Position numbers and translations under genes: made by a program. DNA of 5,559 bases from Clostridia bacterium (lineage in GTDB: Bacteria > Bacillota > Clostridia > Christensenellales > UBA1242): positions 1 through 5,559 of the forward strand of contig JAFUJE010000121.1 of assembly GCA_017473795.1 (NCBI GenBank), written 5' to 3'. The notes under the pieces are model-generated. The model saw only the letters and a list, made by a program, of their open reading frames with translations, was not told the origin of the DNA and ran no database searches. Position 1 is the stretch's first letter. Each line of letters begins with the position of its first letter. Positions 5,127 to 5,559 of the stretch are shown here, in pieces.

Positions 5127-5559
5127 TTACAATTGCAACAGCAGAAAATGCGTTAAAAAATATCTATTTGGATACTGTTATTAACGACATTAATAAAAAA
5201 ACAAATCCATTTTTAACAATGGTGGAAGAAAACACTCGTACCGCAAGTGGTAAAAATGCTAAGGTTAGCATTCGTTGCGGGCAAGCAGCAGTCGGTGCAG
5301 GTACCGAAACTGGTGACTTACCGGTTGGTGAAAATGATAAATCAATCGAATTATCTGTACCTTTGAAAAATTTATATGGTACTTTCCAAATCAGTGATAA
5401 AGCTTTAAAAGCGGCGTCTTTGGATCCAAATGCATTTGCTTCTTTGTTAGGTGGCGAAATGCAAAATTTAGTATCAGCTGCACAAAACAATTTAACAACC
5501 ATGTTATATGGTAACGGCATGAAATTATTGGCTGTTTTTGACAGCACCGATTTCTATGG
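5123..5559 (+). CDS. Phage major capsid protein (HK97-fold family), 3' end beyond window
   Basis: The ATG at 5123 overlaps the stop of the previous gene (ATGA) and has AGGAG (5111-5115) 7 bases upstream, so the two are likely translationally coupled. About 145 residues are visible, starting MITIATAENALKNIYLD. The early helix, the TNPFLTMVEE segment, the basic Gly/Ser loop TRTASGKNAKV, then VPLKNLYGTFQISDKALKAA, LLGGEMQNLVSAAQNNL and MLYGNG match my recollection of capsid proteins in many phages of Bacillota: an N-arm, an extended loop, then the spine helix carrying the EM-x-x-L-x-x-A-x-x-N-L pattern. It forms the icosahedral shell. The residues before the conserved part are few, so there is no N-terminal scaffolding (delta) domain; this supports the upstream gene as a separate scaffold. 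The remainder of the protein lies outside the window. Confidence 0.88.
   Translation, partial: MITIATAENALKNIYLDTVINDINKKTNPFLTMVEENTRTASGKNAKVSIRCGQAAVGAGTETGDLPVGENDKSIELSVPLKNLYGTFQISDKALKAASLDPNAFASLLGGEMQNLVSAAQNNLTTMLYGNGMKLLAVFDSTDFY

Larger units (their letters stand above)
2208..5559 (+). mobile_element. Tailed-phage (Caudoviricetes) head and packaging module, continues past right edge
   Basis: The order terL, portal, scaffold-like protein, major capsid on one strand, with a 23-bp gap, then a 17-bp and a 4-bp overlap, is the standard late head operon of tailed phages. The genes are intact, with good ribosome sites, so this does not look like a decayed remnant. No integrase, repressor, attachment site or lysis gene is in view, so whether it is a prophage or a free phage contig cannot be told from the window. 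The left limit is set at terL; the true edge of the element may lie further left and could include sigK and spoIVA. Confidence 0.88.

Noticed and set aside
5164..5547. Minus-strand 127-codon frame
   Set aside because: It is the complement of the capsid gene, which has clear family patterns, a good ribosome site and operon position on the plus strand.
1..5559. tRNA genes, CRISPR arrays, insertion sequences, integrase or attachment core repeats
   Set aside because: Looked for by eye on both strands; nothing convincing was found. Duplicate att cores could not be tested, since the other end of the element is outside the window.

Overview
The window joins two kinds of genes, all reading left to right. 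The first 1.9 kb carries two mother-cell sporulation genes. The rest, from 2208 to the right edge, is a tailed-phage head and packaging module. The sporulation genes, the low-to-moderate GC estimated by eye, the AGGAG-type ribosome binding sites and the Leu TTA/TTG-rich codon use point to a spore-forming member of the Bacillota (Firmicutes) or one of its phages. Both sporulation proteins are recognisable but diverged from the Bacillus subtilis versions, so the host is probably an uncultured or little-studied lineage.

Layout: (1) 1-1143, the 3' three quarters of spoIVA, the ATPase that forms the basement layer of the spore coat; its start and Walker A region lie left of the window. (2) 1180-1890, an intact, uninterrupted sigK for the late mother-cell sigma factor, with a hydrophobic N-terminal pro-sequence. 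(3) 1916-1942, a strong intrinsic terminator closing the spoIVA-sigK unit. (4) 1943-2207, an intergenic stretch with two abutting inverted repeats, a plausible sigma-A-type promoter for the phage genes and a doubtful small membrane-protein ORF on the minus strand. (5) 2208-5559, terL (large terminase), a short portal protein, a small coiled-coil protein in the scaffold position, and the 5' part of the major capsid gene. These four genes are tightly packed and partly overlap, as in a single phage late operon. No small terminase, prohead protease or minor head gene is visible.

The point of interest is the junction. A terminase gene normally lies inside a phage genome, away from the attachment sites, yet here it begins about 320 bp after sigK, with no integrase, att-like repeat or tRNA between. 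Either the phage itself carries spoIVA and sigK as sporulation-related cargo, or a prophage (perhaps deleted or rearranged) has its head module placed directly beside a host sporulation locus. The window cannot decide between these, but the first reading would be a notable phage-sporulation link.
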